Positions 60,168 through 63,559 of a stretch of 64,000 nt of DNA are shown here, one piece after another. Each line of letters starts with the position of its first letter. Position 1 is the first letter of the stretch. The notes beneath the pieces are model-generated. The model had not been told where the DNA came from. It saw only the letters and a list, made by a program, of their open reading frames with translations, and ran no database searches. The DNA comes from Xenopus tropicalis (taxonomy: Eukaryota; Chordata; Amphibia; Anura; Pipidae). Where the stretch lies: NCBI RefSeq assembly GCF_000004195.4, contig NC_030681.2, positions 90,899,681-90,963,680 on the forward strand, written 5' to 3'. The position numbers were made by a program, and so were the translations under genes.

Positions 60168-62268
60168 CAGGCCAGTAAAATCTAAGTGCTTATTGCTTGT
60201 TACACAGTGGTATTTACTATTGCTAAAACCCAGGCCTTCCCAGAGTCCTCTGTCCTAAAATTCTGGACTTTTCCTTACTTTACATTTACACATATTTACA
60301 TATATTCCACTTATCTACCTCCTCTTCTGTATGCAGCACTGTCAAACACAAGTAGTATTACATATAGCAGGGATCCCCAACTAGTGGCTCGTGAGCAACA
60401 TATTGCTCGCCAACCCCTCTCAGTGCCCCCAAACCAGGTAGTTATTTTTGAATTCCTGACTTGGTGGCAAGTTTTGGTTGAATAAAAACAAGATTTACTA
60501 CCAAATAAAGCCCCCTGTAAGCTGATAGTGTGCATAGAAGCTGCCTAATAGCCAATCTTAGCCCTTATTTGGCACCTCCATGAACTTTTTTGGTGCTTGT
60601 TTTCAAATGTTACCAGTTGTTATGGTTTTTTTTTGCTACTAGGCTGAAGTTCATTGTTAATTATAGATATTAGTGACCCACTGCCTAGGATCAAAAAAAC
60701 TTAATTAGCCAAGCCAATTCTATAATACACCTCTGCCTCAGGTGTCAATTTAACAGCATCCAAGAGTTAATTATCAAGAAAAGGCTACATATGCAGTACT
60801 ACCTGCAAAATTATATTTTATTTGCACAACATGTTTTGAGCCCCAGTGGCCCTTTGTCAAATGTTAATGGCTGAAATTCAGTAATTTCTATATTATAGAT
60901 TCTGCATAAATTATATAATTTAATTATTATAGCAAAAGTAAAATATGTTAGTGCACTCAAATAGTGATGAGCAAATCTGTCTTGTTTCACTTCATCTAAA
61001 AATTTGCAAAACTACAGAAAATTTCAGCAATAAATTCGCAAATTGGCTACCAGTTTTTACACAACCACAACTTTTTTAAAGCAAACTTAACTTTTTTGAA
61101 GTGACTGTAACTTTTTTGACACGGCAGTGACTTTTTTTAAGCACCTTTTTCTTTCCTTGCAGCAAATTTATGCCTGGCAAAAAAATTTGCTCATCACTAC
61201 ACAAAAACAAATATATGTATGCGATTTGTACTGATAAATAACAGGAAACTTGAACCTTAAATCTGTGCTTCTTCCTCAGAGAGAACAGCCTAAAATTTTA
61301 GTATTTAAACGCAACTAAAATATGTATTATTCTAATTAAATATGCTCATGCTCATGTTCCTGCTAAGTGAATTTTGTATACCAACAGCACCAGTACCAGC
61401 TCCAGCAAACCTCCGGTTTTCTGAAATAGCAGTAACAAGTTTCCGAGGTACTTGGGAGCATGGGGCTCCAGATGTAGCTTTGTACAGGATAACGTGGGCA
61501 CCAGTTGGAGCCATAGAAAAAAAGAAAGAGGTACGTTCTACTGCTCATATAGTATGGAGTTGATCCAAAGATGCCTAAAGGTAACTTTCTAACTCAGCAA
61601 TTCTTTTTCCTAGACAATTGTTGATGGTGATATAAACACTTTGGTTTTTGATGAACTGGAACCAGACACAGAGTATGAGGTTTCAGTAACTGCGATTTAC
61701 CCTGACGAATCAGAGAGTGAAGATCTGATCGGTGTTGAAAGGACATGTAAATATTCAATCATTTACTATAATAATCATAATCATAATAATAATAAAACAA
61801 ACTTAATTTTTCCAATACTAACTGACTATTATTTATTTTCCTTTTATAGTGCCTGAAATAATTTCTACAACACCTGGTAAGTACCTATATAATATTTTGA
61901 AGTTTAGATTTCTTCTCTAAATGTAAAAGAAATTGCTTTGAAATATTAGGTACTTTGTAGAAAAGCAGTCTTTAATGCCAGCAAGTATTTTTCTTGGAAG
62001 AAACCACTATCAGTCATTTGTGAGCTGAATTATATTTATTAAATGCTAATGCCAGTATTTATGTACTTTATTCTGTTTTTAACAGACTTTTTATTTATTT
62101 TTTTATTTGTTCTTTTTAATTTTAGCCCTAAGGACTGGCCCTAGGAATCTACAGGTGTTCAATGCAACACAGAATAGTTTGACTGTACGATGGGATCGTG
62201 CTATGGGCGATGTGCAAAAATACAATATCTATTATAAGCCTGTTTCTGCTGCTGGTGCTGAACAAATG
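6063..62268 (+). CDS. col12a1: col12a1, collagen type XII alpha-1 chain (partial; 29 exons in window)
   Basis: This entry covers the gene part in the window; exons are listed separately. Seen: 29 exons join into one open frame of about 1,776 codons encoding FN3-1, vWA1, FN3-2, vWA2, six FN3, vWA3, then four and a half FN3. All three vWA domains keep the metal-binding DxSxS motif, the later Thr and the ITDGKS Asp, and each is bracketed by a Cys pair. Known: this order defines the N-terminal NC3 region of collagen XII, a FACIT collagen that forms secreted homotrimers on the surface of collagen I fibrils and binds matrix partners such as decorin and tenascin-X. The length fits the human chain from about residue 25 to 1800. 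The signal peptide and everything after FN3-13 are outside the modelled part. Collagen XIV and XX are excluded by the three vWA domains in this order. Confidence 0.97.
6180..7605 (+). other. Intron within FN3-1
   Basis: 1,426 bp of AT-rich sequence between the two halves of FN3-1. I see no exon and no repeat family I can name with confidence. Open frames here, including one near 6760-6980 on the minus strand, look random. Confidence 0.7.
7606..7749 (+). CDS. col12a1: col12a1 exon: FN3-1, second half
   Basis: 144 bp, acceptor GATTTACAG, donor GTAAGT, phase 1 to phase 1. It completes FN3-1 with the E-F strand signature [19 protein letters not shown], including the Tyr corner Tyr, and ends in FGQLT. 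The internal FN3-1 intron is phase 1, unlike the phase-0 internal introns of FN3-9 to FN3-13. A 118-codon minus-strand open frame over this exon is a shadow. Confidence 0.95.
7750..9202 (+). other. Intron between FN3-1 and the linker exon
   Basis: 1,453 bp, AT-rich, with runs of A and T. I see no exon, recognisable transposon or RNA gene in it. Confidence 0.65.
9203..9253 (+). CDS. col12a1: col12a1 exon: 51-bp linker between FN3-1 and vWA1
   Basis: A small symmetric exon (phase 1 to phase 1), acceptor AAACAG, donor GTAAGT. It encodes a hydrophilic linker ([17 protein letters not shown]) with charged residues and no predicted fold. It sits where the human chain has a Lys-rich linker between FN3-1 and vWA1; the position is conserved but the sequence is not. 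Skipping it would keep the frame. Confidence 0.8.
9649..10320 (-). mobile_element. 5'-truncated LINE remnant (L2/CR1-like), 3' end with reverse transcriptase tail
   Basis: On the minus strand an open frame from 10321 to 9914 encodes the C-terminal part of a non-LTR reverse transcriptase: [19 protein letters not shown], then APPYISEL, then [11 protein letters not shown] and [10 protein letters not shown], all typical of L2/CR1/Rex1 elements. The 3' UTR follows, with 'tttataaagcgct' and 'cagcgctgtac', ending at 9649 in an ATTAC/ATTACA tail. The element is heavily 5'-truncated, like most LINE copies. The clade is inferred; L2 and Rex1 cannot be separated by eye. Confidence 0.85.
10379..10642 (+). 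CDS. col12a1: col12a1 exon: vWA1, part 1 (MIDAS)
   Basis: 264 bp, acceptor TTTCTAAG, donor GTAATG, phase 1 to 1. It starts with the Cys that usually pairs with a C-terminal Cys around the domain, then [16 protein letters not shown] with the DxSxS metal site at 10420-10434. It ends in [10 protein letters not shown], which carries the MIDAS Thr. The region corresponds to two exons in vWA3. The acceptor lies only about 58 bp from a LINE remnant. Confidence 0.97.
10936..11100 (+). CDS. col12a1: col12a1 exon: vWA1, part 2
   Basis: 165 bp, acceptor TATTTTAG, donor GTAAGT, phase 1 to 1. It encodes [11 protein letters not shown], then the central strand and MIDAS Asp in [15 protein letters not shown], and ends in GVEVFSLG. 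The equivalent vWA3 exon (48777-48941) is also exactly 165 bp, so the borders are homologous. Confidence 0.97.
11219..11392 (+). CDS. col12a1: col12a1 exon: vWA1, part 3
   Basis: 174 bp after a 118-bp intron, acceptor CTTTTCAG, donor GTAAGT, phase 1 to 1. It encodes [26 protein letters not shown] and the closing helix with the pairing Cys in [11 protein letters not shown], then a short acidic linker to FN3-2. Confidence 0.97.
11393..12001 (+). other. Intron between vWA1 and FN3-2
   Basis: 609 bp with no exon and no repeat I recognise. The pyrimidine tract just before 12001 is strong (TTTTTCTTTTTAG). Confidence 0.65.
12002..12292 (+). CDS. col12a1: col12a1 exon: FN3-2 (single exon)
   Basis: 291 bp, phase 1 to 1, holding one whole FN3 domain: VEPPSDMTV at the start, core Trp in [10 protein letters not shown], and [16 protein letters not shown] at the E-F strands. 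The tail [10 protein letters not shown] links straight into vWA2. Its spacing between the two vWA domains is a hallmark of collagen XII. Confidence 0.96.
12430..13032 (+). CDS. col12a1: col12a1 exon: complete vWA2 in one exon
   Basis: 603 bp, acceptor TTTTAACAG, donor GTAAGT, phase 1 to 1. One exon encodes the whole second vWA domain: opening Cys in ECSGG, metal site [11 protein letters not shown] at 12474-12506, Thr in GGSTNTG, Asp in [11 protein letters not shown], then [12 protein letters not shown] and the closing Cys in [12 protein letters not shown]. vWA1 and vWA3 are split into three and four exons at shared positions, so vWA2 stands out. The intron upstream is only 137 bp. Confidence 0.97.
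13033..13659 (+). other. Intron between vWA2 and FN3-3
   Basis: 627 bp with no exon or named repeat seen. A 61-codon open frame near 13175-13360 has no recognisable content. Confidence 0.65.
13660..13935 (+). CDS. col12a1: col12a1 exon: FN3-3 (single exon)
   Basis: 276 bp, acceptor TGTTTACAG, donor GTAATT, phase 1 to 1. A full FN3 domain: [12 protein letters not shown], core Trp in [26 protein letters not shown], and the closing GEETTLE. First of the six FN3 domains between vWA2 and vWA3. Confidence 0.96.
14242..14499. mobile_element. Non-autonomous hAT element with perfect 8-bp target duplication
   Basis: 258 bp with inverted ends CAGGGCCGGATTT and AAATCCGGGCCTG. The 8-bp repeat CTCATCTG flanks both sides (14234-14241 and 14500-14507), the length expected for hAT transposition. 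The interior is GC- and CpG-rich, with a strong hairpin at about 14352-14398 (arms CTCCCATACGGAGCAGT and its complement). It has no coding capacity, and the intact target repeat suggests a fairly recent insertion. Confidence 0.92.
14747..15015 (-). mobile_element. LINE 3'-end fragment (L2/CR1-like) with internal (TA)n
   Basis: It shares with the remnant at 9649-10320 the segments 'tttataaagcgcc', 'gcagcgctgtacaat', 'ccctgcc' and 'gagcttacagtct', in the same orientation. A TATG-type tail lies at 14748-14761. Only the 3' UTR is present. A (TA)n run has expanded inside it. Confidence 0.7.
14871..14916. repeat. (TA)n microsatellite
   Basis: 46 bases of uninterrupted TA, 23 units, inside the LINE fragment. 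Likely length-variable between individuals and prone to assembly error. Confidence 0.95.
15016..17039 (+). other. Distal part of the FN3-3/FN3-4 intron
   Basis: About 2 kb with no exon. Around 15770-15800 there is 'aactacaactcccagcat', a motif found in dispersed frog repeats. The other open frames show no known domain. Confidence 0.55.
17040..17312 (+). CDS. col12a1: col12a1 exon: FN3-4 (single exon)
   Basis: 273 bp, acceptor TTTTTAACAG, donor GTAATT, phase 1 to 1. A full FN3 domain: [17 protein letters not shown], core Trp in [13 protein letters not shown], and [18 protein letters not shown]. Closely similar to the next exon in length and sequence, which fits local duplication of one FN3 exon. 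Confidence 0.96.
17313..17781 (+). other. Intron between FN3-4 and FN3-5
   Basis: 469 bp with no exon or recognised repeat. Confidence 0.65.
17782..18054 (+). CDS. col12a1: col12a1 exon: FN3-5 (single exon), RGN site
   Basis: 273 bp, acceptor TTTCTACAG, donor GTAAGT, phase 1 to 1. A full FN3 domain: [31 protein letters not shown], and [18 protein letters not shown]. In the loop at 17919-17945 it reads [10 protein letters not shown]. From memory, the human chain has Arg-Gly-Asp here, a listed cell-attachment triplet. The frog Asn removes it and creates an N-glycosylation sequon (Asn-Thr-Thr). Confidence 0.96.
18292..18580. mobile_element. Frog-type MITE, TACAGGTATGGGATCC family
   Basis: Contains 'gttatccagaatgct', 'ccagataagggatct', 'ccataatttggatct' and 'ggataacag', all in reverse orientation to the copy at 38213-38544. 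It ends in GATCCTATACCTGTT. Diverged and non-coding. Confidence 0.75.
18780..19155. repeat. Probable TTAA-type MITE, diverged
   Basis: Right end 'ggacttctcctttaagtcc' resembles the TTCTCCTTTAA terminus of frog TTAA-flanked elements. The left end is unclear near 18780. The interior includes 'gcagccgccattatgacagc' and 'gggctgtgacgtcact'. Boundaries are approximate. Confidence 0.4.
25023..25275 (-). mobile_element. hAT-like repeat, CAGTGATCCC family, partial
   Basis: Begins CAGTGATCCCTAACTA and continues 'ggcttgtgagcaatatgttgct', broken by divergence, then 'tttttgaattcctggca' and 'tttactaccaaacaaagcc'. The same order recurs at 60368-60600, and the reverse complement of the terminus appears at 31384. 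One end only is clear. Confidence 0.6.
26455..26877. mobile_element. TTAA-type MITE (TTCCTTCTCCTTTAA terminus), partial
   Basis: Right terminus 'cctttccttctcctttaa' at about 26860-26877, with the interior landmarks 'gagcatgcccagtaagca' and 'aaaaaagccagcttt'. I recognise this as a common Xenopus MITE. The left terminus is eroded, so the start is approximate. Confidence 0.5.
27140..27780. repeat. Diverged interspersed repeat related to 33110-33500
   Basis: The segment 'aattgctctcaaaattga' followed by 'ctttgtacactgca' near 27718-27750 parallels 'aattgcctccaaaattgc' and 'ctttgcacactgca' near 33460-33500. Upstream segments in both are also rich in short 'ttgcac' words. Boundaries and class are unclear. 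Confidence 0.35.
28311..28321. repeat. Poly-G run
   Basis: Eleven consecutive G in a purine-rich stretch (28255-28335). Confidence 0.95.
29033..29100. repeat. Fragment of the TACAGGTATGGGATCC MITE
   Basis: Reads 'agtataggatctcttatcc' then 'agaaacccaataacca' and 'aagttccaaattacagga', matching the left end of the family. The rest is missing. Confidence 0.55.
31143..31384 (+). mobile_element. hAT-like repeat ending GGTTGGGGATCACTG
   Basis: Contains 'cttgtgagccacagtc', 'gagagcaacacaagcat', 'gggggtgccagataag' and the terminal 'gccactggttggggat' followed by CACTG. I recognise it as a frog repeat family; partial reverse-oriented copies lie at 25023 and 60368. The left end is eroded. Confidence 0.6.
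32508..32777 (+). CDS. col12a1: col12a1 exon: FN3-6 (single exon)
   Basis: 270 bp, acceptor TTTATTGTAG, donor GTACTA, phase 1 to 1. A full FN3 domain: [15 protein letters not shown], core Trp in [15 protein letters not shown], and [18 protein letters not shown], ending GEATTE. Confidence 0.96.
32778..34524 (+). other. Intron between FN3-6 and FN3-7
   Basis: 1,747 bp. About 33110-33500 resembles the diverged repeat at 27140-27780. A near-homopolymer A run lies at 34268-34279. No exon is seen. Confidence 0.55.
34525..34791 (+). CDS. col12a1: col12a1 exon: FN3-7 (single exon)
   Basis: 267 bp, acceptor CCTATCACAG, donor GTATGC, phase 1 to 1. A full FN3 domain: [12 protein letters not shown], core Trp in [17 protein letters not shown], and [21 protein letters not shown]. 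Very close to the human domain as I recall it, especially across the E-F strands. Confidence 0.97.
34897..35122. mobile_element. hAT-like MITE with CAGTGGTTC ends
   Basis: 226 bp with inverted ends CAGTGGTTCTC and GGGAACCACTG. The flanks CCTTAATG and ACTTAAAT share only the core CTTAA, so the 8-bp duplication is degraded. Non-coding. Confidence 0.65.
36452..36644 (+). CDS. col12a1: col12a1 exon: FN3-8, first part
   Basis: 193 bp, long T-rich tract before the acceptor TTATTTAG, donor GTATGA, phase 1 in and phase 2 out. It encodes [15 protein letters not shown], core Trp in [16 protein letters not shown], and the strand [14 protein letters not shown]. The split is later in the fold than in FN3-9 to FN3-13 and is the only phase-2 intron in the window. 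Confidence 0.96.
36981..37673. mobile_element. Non-autonomous hAT element with perfect 8-bp target duplication
   Basis: 693 bp with inverted ends TAGGGATGTAGCGAAC and GTTCGCTACATCTCTA. It is flanked by the exact 8-bp repeat CTCAAGGG (36973-36980 and 37674-37681), the hAT signature. The subterminal regions are packed with GCGAAC/GTTCGC words, which are typical transposase-binding repeats. A 63-codon open frame inside has no transposase similarity I can see. Confidence 0.93.
38213..38544. mobile_element. MITE, TACAGGTATGGGATCC family, best copy in window
   Basis: Inverted ends TACAGGTATGGGATCCATTA and TAATGGGTTCCATACCTGTA. Internal repeats such as 'ggaaacctgttatccagaa' and 'ggaaagatcccttatccaga' extend the palindrome. 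332 bp, non-coding. Confidence 0.85.
38850..38965. repeat. Short frog-type repeat fragment
   Basis: Reads 'aggggcggatttatcat' and 'gggcaaccaatcagtaatt', phrases typical of dispersed frog repeats. It lies just upstream of the FN3-8 second exon. No ends are defined. Confidence 0.35.
39019..39140 (+). CDS. col12a1: col12a1 exon: FN3-8, second part, and linker to vWA3
   Basis: 122 bp, acceptor TTTCATGTAG, donor GTAAAT, phase 2 in and phase 1 out. It encodes [16 protein letters not shown] and GQEMTTLSD, then a linker before vWA3. It is the last exon of the block that the short isoform would skip. Confidence 0.95.
39141..41920 (+). other. Proximal intron between FN3-8 and vWA3
   Basis: 2.8 kb containing the MITE at 39512-39957 and otherwise AT-rich sequence with no exon seen. 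Because 44932 is the first exon retained in the short isoform, this intron is where the long-form block ends. Confidence 0.55.
39512..39957. mobile_element. TTAA-type MITE (TTCACCTTTAA / TTAACCTAAAGGTGAA)
   Basis: Left end 'ggcttgttcacctttaaatt' and right end 'gttaacctaaaggtgaacc' are inverted copies. Interior landmarks 'gacagtttgcaattggta' and 'cctagcaactagtcagtgg' recur in the copy at 59392-59680. Non-coding. Confidence 0.75.
42370..42666. mobile_element. hAT-like MITE nested inside the foldback element
   Basis: The right end reads 'tttgctcatcacta', and the left reads a degraded counterpart followed by 'tttcaccaggcatggattt'. It is flanked by TTGGCTAC (42362-42369) and GTGGCTAC (42667-42674), 7 of 8 matching. 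This shows that it inserted after the host element. Confidence 0.75.
42667..42860. repeat. Tandem repeat, unit near ATTTATATGCTACTA
   Basis: About ten imperfect copies of a 15-17-bp unit alternating CTACTATTTATATG and CTACCATTTATATG, decaying toward 42860. The unit appears to derive from the arm of the surrounding foldback element ('gcggcgactatt'). Confidence 0.85.
43078..44931 (+). other. Distal intron before vWA3
   Basis: 1.85 kb. A short inverted repeat at about 43660-43800 pairs 'cccatagctaccaatcagca' with 'tgattggttgctgtggg', a pattern common in frog dispersed repeats. No exon is seen. Confidence 0.5.
44932..45081 (+). CDS. col12a1: col12a1 exon: vWA3, part 1 (MIDAS); first exon kept in short isoform
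   Basis: 150 bp, acceptor CCGTGGCAG with a weak pyrimidine tract, donor GTAAGT, phase 1 to 1. It has the opening Cys in GLECKTKA, then the metal site [11 protein letters not shown] at 44967-45000, and ends DRVQI. Known: in the short form of collagen XII the signal-peptide exon is spliced to the region just before this domain. Confidence 0.96.
45126..46206. mobile_element. Composite Tc1/mariner-like element with GC-rich interior
   Basis: Ends CCGTATATACTCGAGTATAA and TTATACTCGAGTATATATGG are inverted, with TA on both sides. A second terminus, 'ccgtatatacccgagtataa', occurs internally at 46120. The last 87 bp therefore form a mini-element by themselves, which suggests one copy beside or inside another. 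The interior from about 45840 to 46090 is very GC- and CpG-rich. No transposase frame is seen. Confidence 0.7.
46745..47602. mobile_element. TTAA-type MITE, AAAGGAAAACTATA family
   Basis: Starts TTAAAGGAAAACTATA and ends in the inverted 'ttatactttctctttaa'. TTAA at the ends fits piggyBac or Kolobok target duplications. The interior carries 'ggtctgtgtgctccctca' and 'ctgtaacaggaa', shared with the copy at 48031. Confidence 0.8.
48031..48305. mobile_element. Truncated second copy of the AAAGGAAAACTATA MITE
   Basis: Starts TTAAAGGAAAACTATAAC and carries 'gggctgtgtgctccctcag', 'ctgtaacaggaagtagtg' and 'aattggctgatgtggcc' in the same order as the copy at 46745. It stops after 'gtgtgcaccgtgaatc', about 235 bp before the vWA3 second exon. 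Same orientation as the first copy. Confidence 0.8.
48542..48661 (+). CDS. col12a1: col12a1 exon: vWA3, part 2
   Basis: 120 bp, acceptor TATATTTCAG, donor GTATGT, phase 1 to 1. It encodes [19 protein letters not shown] and ends [12 protein letters not shown] with the MIDAS Thr. The intron before it has no counterpart in vWA1. Confidence 0.96.
48777..48941 (+). CDS. col12a1: col12a1 exon: vWA3, part 3
   Basis: 165 bp after a 115-bp intron, acceptor TTTTCATAG, donor GTAAGT, phase 1 to 1. It encodes [11 protein letters not shown], then [14 protein letters not shown] with the MIDAS Asp, and ends GIDLFAIG. Confidence 0.97.
49597..49964. repeat. Older copy of the palindromic MITE at 56929-57351
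   Basis: Shares 'ctgctgccctgcactggta', 'ccatgggggcagccatt', 'gtctgccccatggctac' (in slightly changed form) and 'ttaccaatgcagggcaac', arranged as a large imperfect palindrome. It ends near 'ggtgttattaccctttaaa'. More diverged than the 56929 copy. Confidence 0.65.
51196..52801 (-). mobile_element. Complete Tc1-like DNA transposon (1,606 bp)
   Basis: Flanked by TA on both sides (51194-51195 and 52802-52803). The two 215-bp terminal inverted repeats are nearly identical, running 51196-51410 and 52587-52801 from CAGTGGCTTGCAAAAGTATT. The word 'attcrgccccct' occurs at the outer and inner edge of each repeat, an IR/DR layout as in Sleeping Beauty-type elements. It encloses a transposase gene on the minus strand. 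The structure looks complete; only one nonsense codon in the transposase is evident. It sits in the intron between vWA3 parts 3 and 4. Confidence 0.96.
51413..52432 (-). pseudogene. Tc1-like transposase, full-length but for one in-frame amber codon
   Basis: 340 codons including the stop, the normal Tc1 length. The N-terminal part has paired-like helix-turn-helix features ([16 protein letters not shown] near residues 23-38), then a basic KLTGRTRR hook. The DDE catalytic triad is intact: Asp in [12 protein letters not shown], Asp in FQQDNNPKH and Glu in DLNPIENLW, with 34 residues between the last two (DD34E). A TAG at 51665-51667, where most relatives have Trp in a KEW-type motif, splits the frame into 255 and 76-plus codons. 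The reading frame continues in phase after it, so this is one nonsense change and not a frameshift. As it stands the product would lack the catalytic Glu. Confidence 0.93.
53677..53823 (+). CDS. col12a1: col12a1 exon: vWA3, part 4
   Basis: 147 bp, acceptor TTTTCTTCAG, donor GTAGTT, phase 1 to 1. It encodes [24 protein letters not shown] in segments, then [15 protein letters not shown] with the closing Cys. It is nine codons shorter than its vWA1 counterpart because the linker to FN3-9 is shorter. Confidence 0.96.
53824..55630 (+). other. Intron between vWA3 and FN3-9
   Basis: 1.8 kb, dominated by the foldback element at 54442-54944. I see nothing else that I can name. Confidence 0.6.
54442..54944. 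mobile_element. CpG-rich long-hairpin (foldback) element
   Basis: 503 bp flanked by TAG on both sides (54439-54441 and 54945-54947). Ends GGGCATATTTACTAA and TTAGTAAATCAGCCCC are inverted. Arms of about 130 bp (roughly 54519-54651 and 54719-54850) are near-perfect complements around a loop of about 67 bp. Each arm holds a tandem duplication with 'ttttcggcgtcttta' and 'gcgtaaaaacgcgag'. Open frames on both strands encode similar peptides because the element is a palindrome; they are not genes. Confidence 0.88.
55631..55773 (+). CDS. col12a1: col12a1 exon: FN3-9, first half
   Basis: 143 bp, acceptor CTAAATGCAG, donor GTGAGA, phase 1 in and phase 0 out. It encodes [13 protein letters not shown], core Trp in [17 protein letters not shown], and [11 protein letters not shown]. 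First FN3 after vWA3 and the first of the two-exon type with a phase-0 internal intron. Confidence 0.96.
55908..56037 (+). CDS. col12a1: col12a1 exon: FN3-9, second half
   Basis: 130 bp after a 134-bp intron, acceptor TTCTTTTAG, donor GTAAGT, phase 0 in and 1 out. It encodes [31 protein letters not shown] and GTETT. Confidence 0.96.
56929..57351. mobile_element. Palindromic TTAA-type MITE (AAAGGAACAGTAACACC ends)
   Basis: TTAA at both ends, with inverted termini AAAGGAACAGTAACACCAAA and TTTGGTGTTACTGTTCCTTT. The palindrome extends inward, for example 'tgccctgcactggtaaaa' against 'ttttaccagtgcagggca' and 'aaaaggcacagg' against 'cctgtgcctttt'. Open frames on both strands are by-products of the palindrome. 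A more diverged copy is at 49597-49964. Confidence 0.9.
57352..58273 (+). other. Distal intron before FN3-10
   Basis: About 920 bp. The word 'tttaaagggccagtaaaaatg' near 57514, split by one base from the family consensus, suggests one end of another TTAA-type MITE. No partner end was found and no exon seen. Confidence 0.45.
58274..58419 (+). CDS. col12a1: col12a1 exon: FN3-10, first half
   Basis: 146 bp, acceptor ACACCCACAG, donor GTGAGC, phase 1 in and 0 out. It encodes [17 protein letters not shown], core Trp in [15 protein letters not shown], and [14 protein letters not shown] with a possible N-glycosylation site (Asn-Ala-Thr). A 169-codon open frame that runs into this exon from upstream is intronic before 58274. 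Confidence 0.95.
58849..58978 (+). CDS. col12a1: col12a1 exon: FN3-10, second half
   Basis: 130 bp, acceptor ACATTTCTAG, donor GTAAGT, phase 0 in and 1 out. It encodes [31 protein letters not shown] and SQEVT. Confidence 0.95.
59223..59362 (+). CDS. col12a1: col12a1 exon: FN3-11, first half
   Basis: 140 bp, acceptor TTTTAACAG, donor GTAAGA, phase 1 in and 0 out. It encodes [16 protein letters not shown], core Trp in [15 protein letters not shown], and a strongly acidic C'-E loop, TEEEEEFKE. Confidence 0.96.
59392..59680. mobile_element. TTAA-type MITE related to 39512-39957, partial
   Basis: Starts TTAAAGGAGTTGTTCACATT 30 bp after the FN3-11 first-half exon and contains 'gacaatctgcaattggtc' and 'ccctagaaaccaggcagtg', in the order seen at 39512. 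Right end near 'cttaagggtcagcc'. Confidence 0.65.
59904..60033 (+). CDS. col12a1: col12a1 exon: FN3-11, second half
   Basis: 130 bp, acceptor ATATTATAG, donor GTAGAT, phase 0 in and 1 out. It encodes [32 protein letters not shown] and TQGTT. The SQTLY motif matches the human domain as recalled. Confidence 0.96.
60111..60167. repeat. (ATT)n microsatellite
   Basis: 57 bases, 19 uninterrupted units, starting 77 bp after the FN3-11 second-half exon. Likely polymorphic in length. Confidence 0.95.
60368..60600 (-). mobile_element. hAT-like repeat, CAGGGATCCCCAAC family, partial
   Basis: Begins CAGGGATCCCCAACTAGTGG and continues 'ctcgtgagcaacatattgct', then 'tttttgaattcctgactt' and 'atttactaccaaataaagcc'. 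Parallel to the copy at 25023 and reverse to the one at 31143. The right end is not defined. Confidence 0.65.
60962..61199. mobile_element. hAT-like MITE with TAGTGATGAGC ends
   Basis: 238 bp with inverted ends TAGTGATGAGCAAAT and ATTTGCTCATCACTA. Flanks CACTCAAA and CACAAAAA match at 6 of 8 positions, a decayed 8-bp duplication. Same end family as the nested element at 42370-42666. Confidence 0.8.
61388..61530 (+). CDS. col12a1: col12a1 exon: FN3-12, first half
   Basis: 143 bp, acceptor CCAACAG, donor GTACGT, phase 1 in and 0 out. It encodes [17 protein letters not shown], core Trp in [17 protein letters not shown], and [12 protein letters not shown]. Confidence 0.96.
61614..61746 (+). CDS. 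col12a1: col12a1 exon: FN3-12, second half
   Basis: 133 bp after an 83-bp intron, the shortest in the window. Acceptor TTTTTCCTAG, donor GTAAAT, phase 0 in and 1 out. It encodes [37 protein letters not shown] and GVERT. Confidence 0.96.
61850..61876 (+). CDS. col12a1: col12a1 exon: 27-bp micro-exon, linker FN3-12 to FN3-13
   Basis: 27 bp, acceptor CCTTTTATAG, donor GTAAGT, phase 1 to 1. With the split codons it encodes about LPEIISTTP, a Thr/Pro linker. It matches in place and style the human linker between these domains. The flanking introns are 103 and 249 bp. A strong donor and acceptor and the required frame support it; without it the frame would still hold. Confidence 0.85.
62126..62268 (+). 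CDS. col12a1: col12a1 exon: FN3-13, first half
   Basis: 143 bp, acceptor TTAATTTTAG, donor GTAACT, phase 1 in and 0 out. It encodes [18 protein letters not shown], core Trp in [16 protein letters not shown], and [11 protein letters not shown]. Asn-Ala-Thr is a possible glycosylation site. The second half of the domain is not found before 64000. Confidence 0.95.
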
Positions 62269-63559
62269 GTAACTATTGATATTACTTACTCTACCAATTA
62301 AAAAAGTGCTGCTGTAAGTTAAACACTCATATTGGAATACAATTGGTTTTATATGACATAGCAAACCCAATAATTTCAACATGGTTTATTGGTTTTGTTT
62401 TGCCAATTTTTTTTCGGCACCTACTAAAAATCTAAATTTTACAATACTGAACATGCGGGTGGTCCCAAATAGTTGAAAGGAACGCTTGGAAAATGGCTCC
62501 AGATGGAAGAACATAGGGCCAGGGTCCAAGGTTAGCGATCATTATTATTGGGGTATGCCCCCACCAGAGATTTTCACTTTTCAAAATCAATTACACAAAT
62601 GCTCAGGGGTCATTCCCATTAGTTTTGTATGTACAATATTCATAATGTTGTTTTCATAAAAAATATTGCCATCTATGTACACGGTACAGAAAAAGGTAAG
62701 GCATGTAATTAAAACAATATCTACTATCCTTCTAAAAGACTGTAGGGCTCATTTACAAATGCATGTGCTTTTTGCAAAGCCCTTAAGTGGATGGAAAATC
62801 GGGTGCATGTTGCTGCAATTAATATTTTTTTACAGCGTGGCTTTTCTGGAGTTTAGGTATAATGTTAATAATAAGTTATAGTTCTCCTTCTTTTTGAGTA
62901 CAATTATCCAAAACTCTCACTATTCACCAGGTATGGAAAAATTCATAATCCACTGCTCCTTGTTGGTCTCATTTGGTGTTTGAATATCCTTATTTGTAAC
63001 TCAAAATGAAAACATGTCCAGTAAAGTTTAGAACAAAACAAAGAGATAAAGGTGGAGCAAACTCAAAGTGAGCAGTTGTGTGCCTGGTGTCAGTGCTGGT
63101 GCACAAGCATTGGCTTACAGATATAGCTAGCACTATCTTTGGAGGATGTAAAATTATGTGTACCAACTATAGAAGTACATTATGTTAAAGCATTATACTA
63201 AACTTAGTTTTATCAAGCAGTAATGTTAAAGGGCATTTACCAAACATTTTATATTGGTGTTTGCAGAAACGCCCACTTCAAAGTTTTCCCAGCTGTTCCT
63301 AGTAAAAAAAAAACCATCTGCTGAAAGCATAAAAAGAAAAATATATTTGTTTAAAAATAAATGAAAGACTTTATATCAAGATCCTGTGAGCCCAGCAGGA
63401 TATTGGCATCAGCCCCCATTTCTTCTGATATAGCCATGCAACAAATAAAGAAGGAATATTTTTAGTTCATTTAGAAACAACCAACAGTGGCAAAGCTGCA
63501 CTGTATAAAGCTCCAGAATTCAAAAGTTTTTTCTTTCTGCTCATAAGGCAAATAATCAG
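62269..63559 (+). other. Intron after FN3-13 first half
   Basis: About 1.3 kb. I searched for the second half of FN3-13, expected to start in phase 0 and carry a PDTxYxxxV motif, and saw none. No repeat family is recognised with confidence. Confidence 0.6.
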
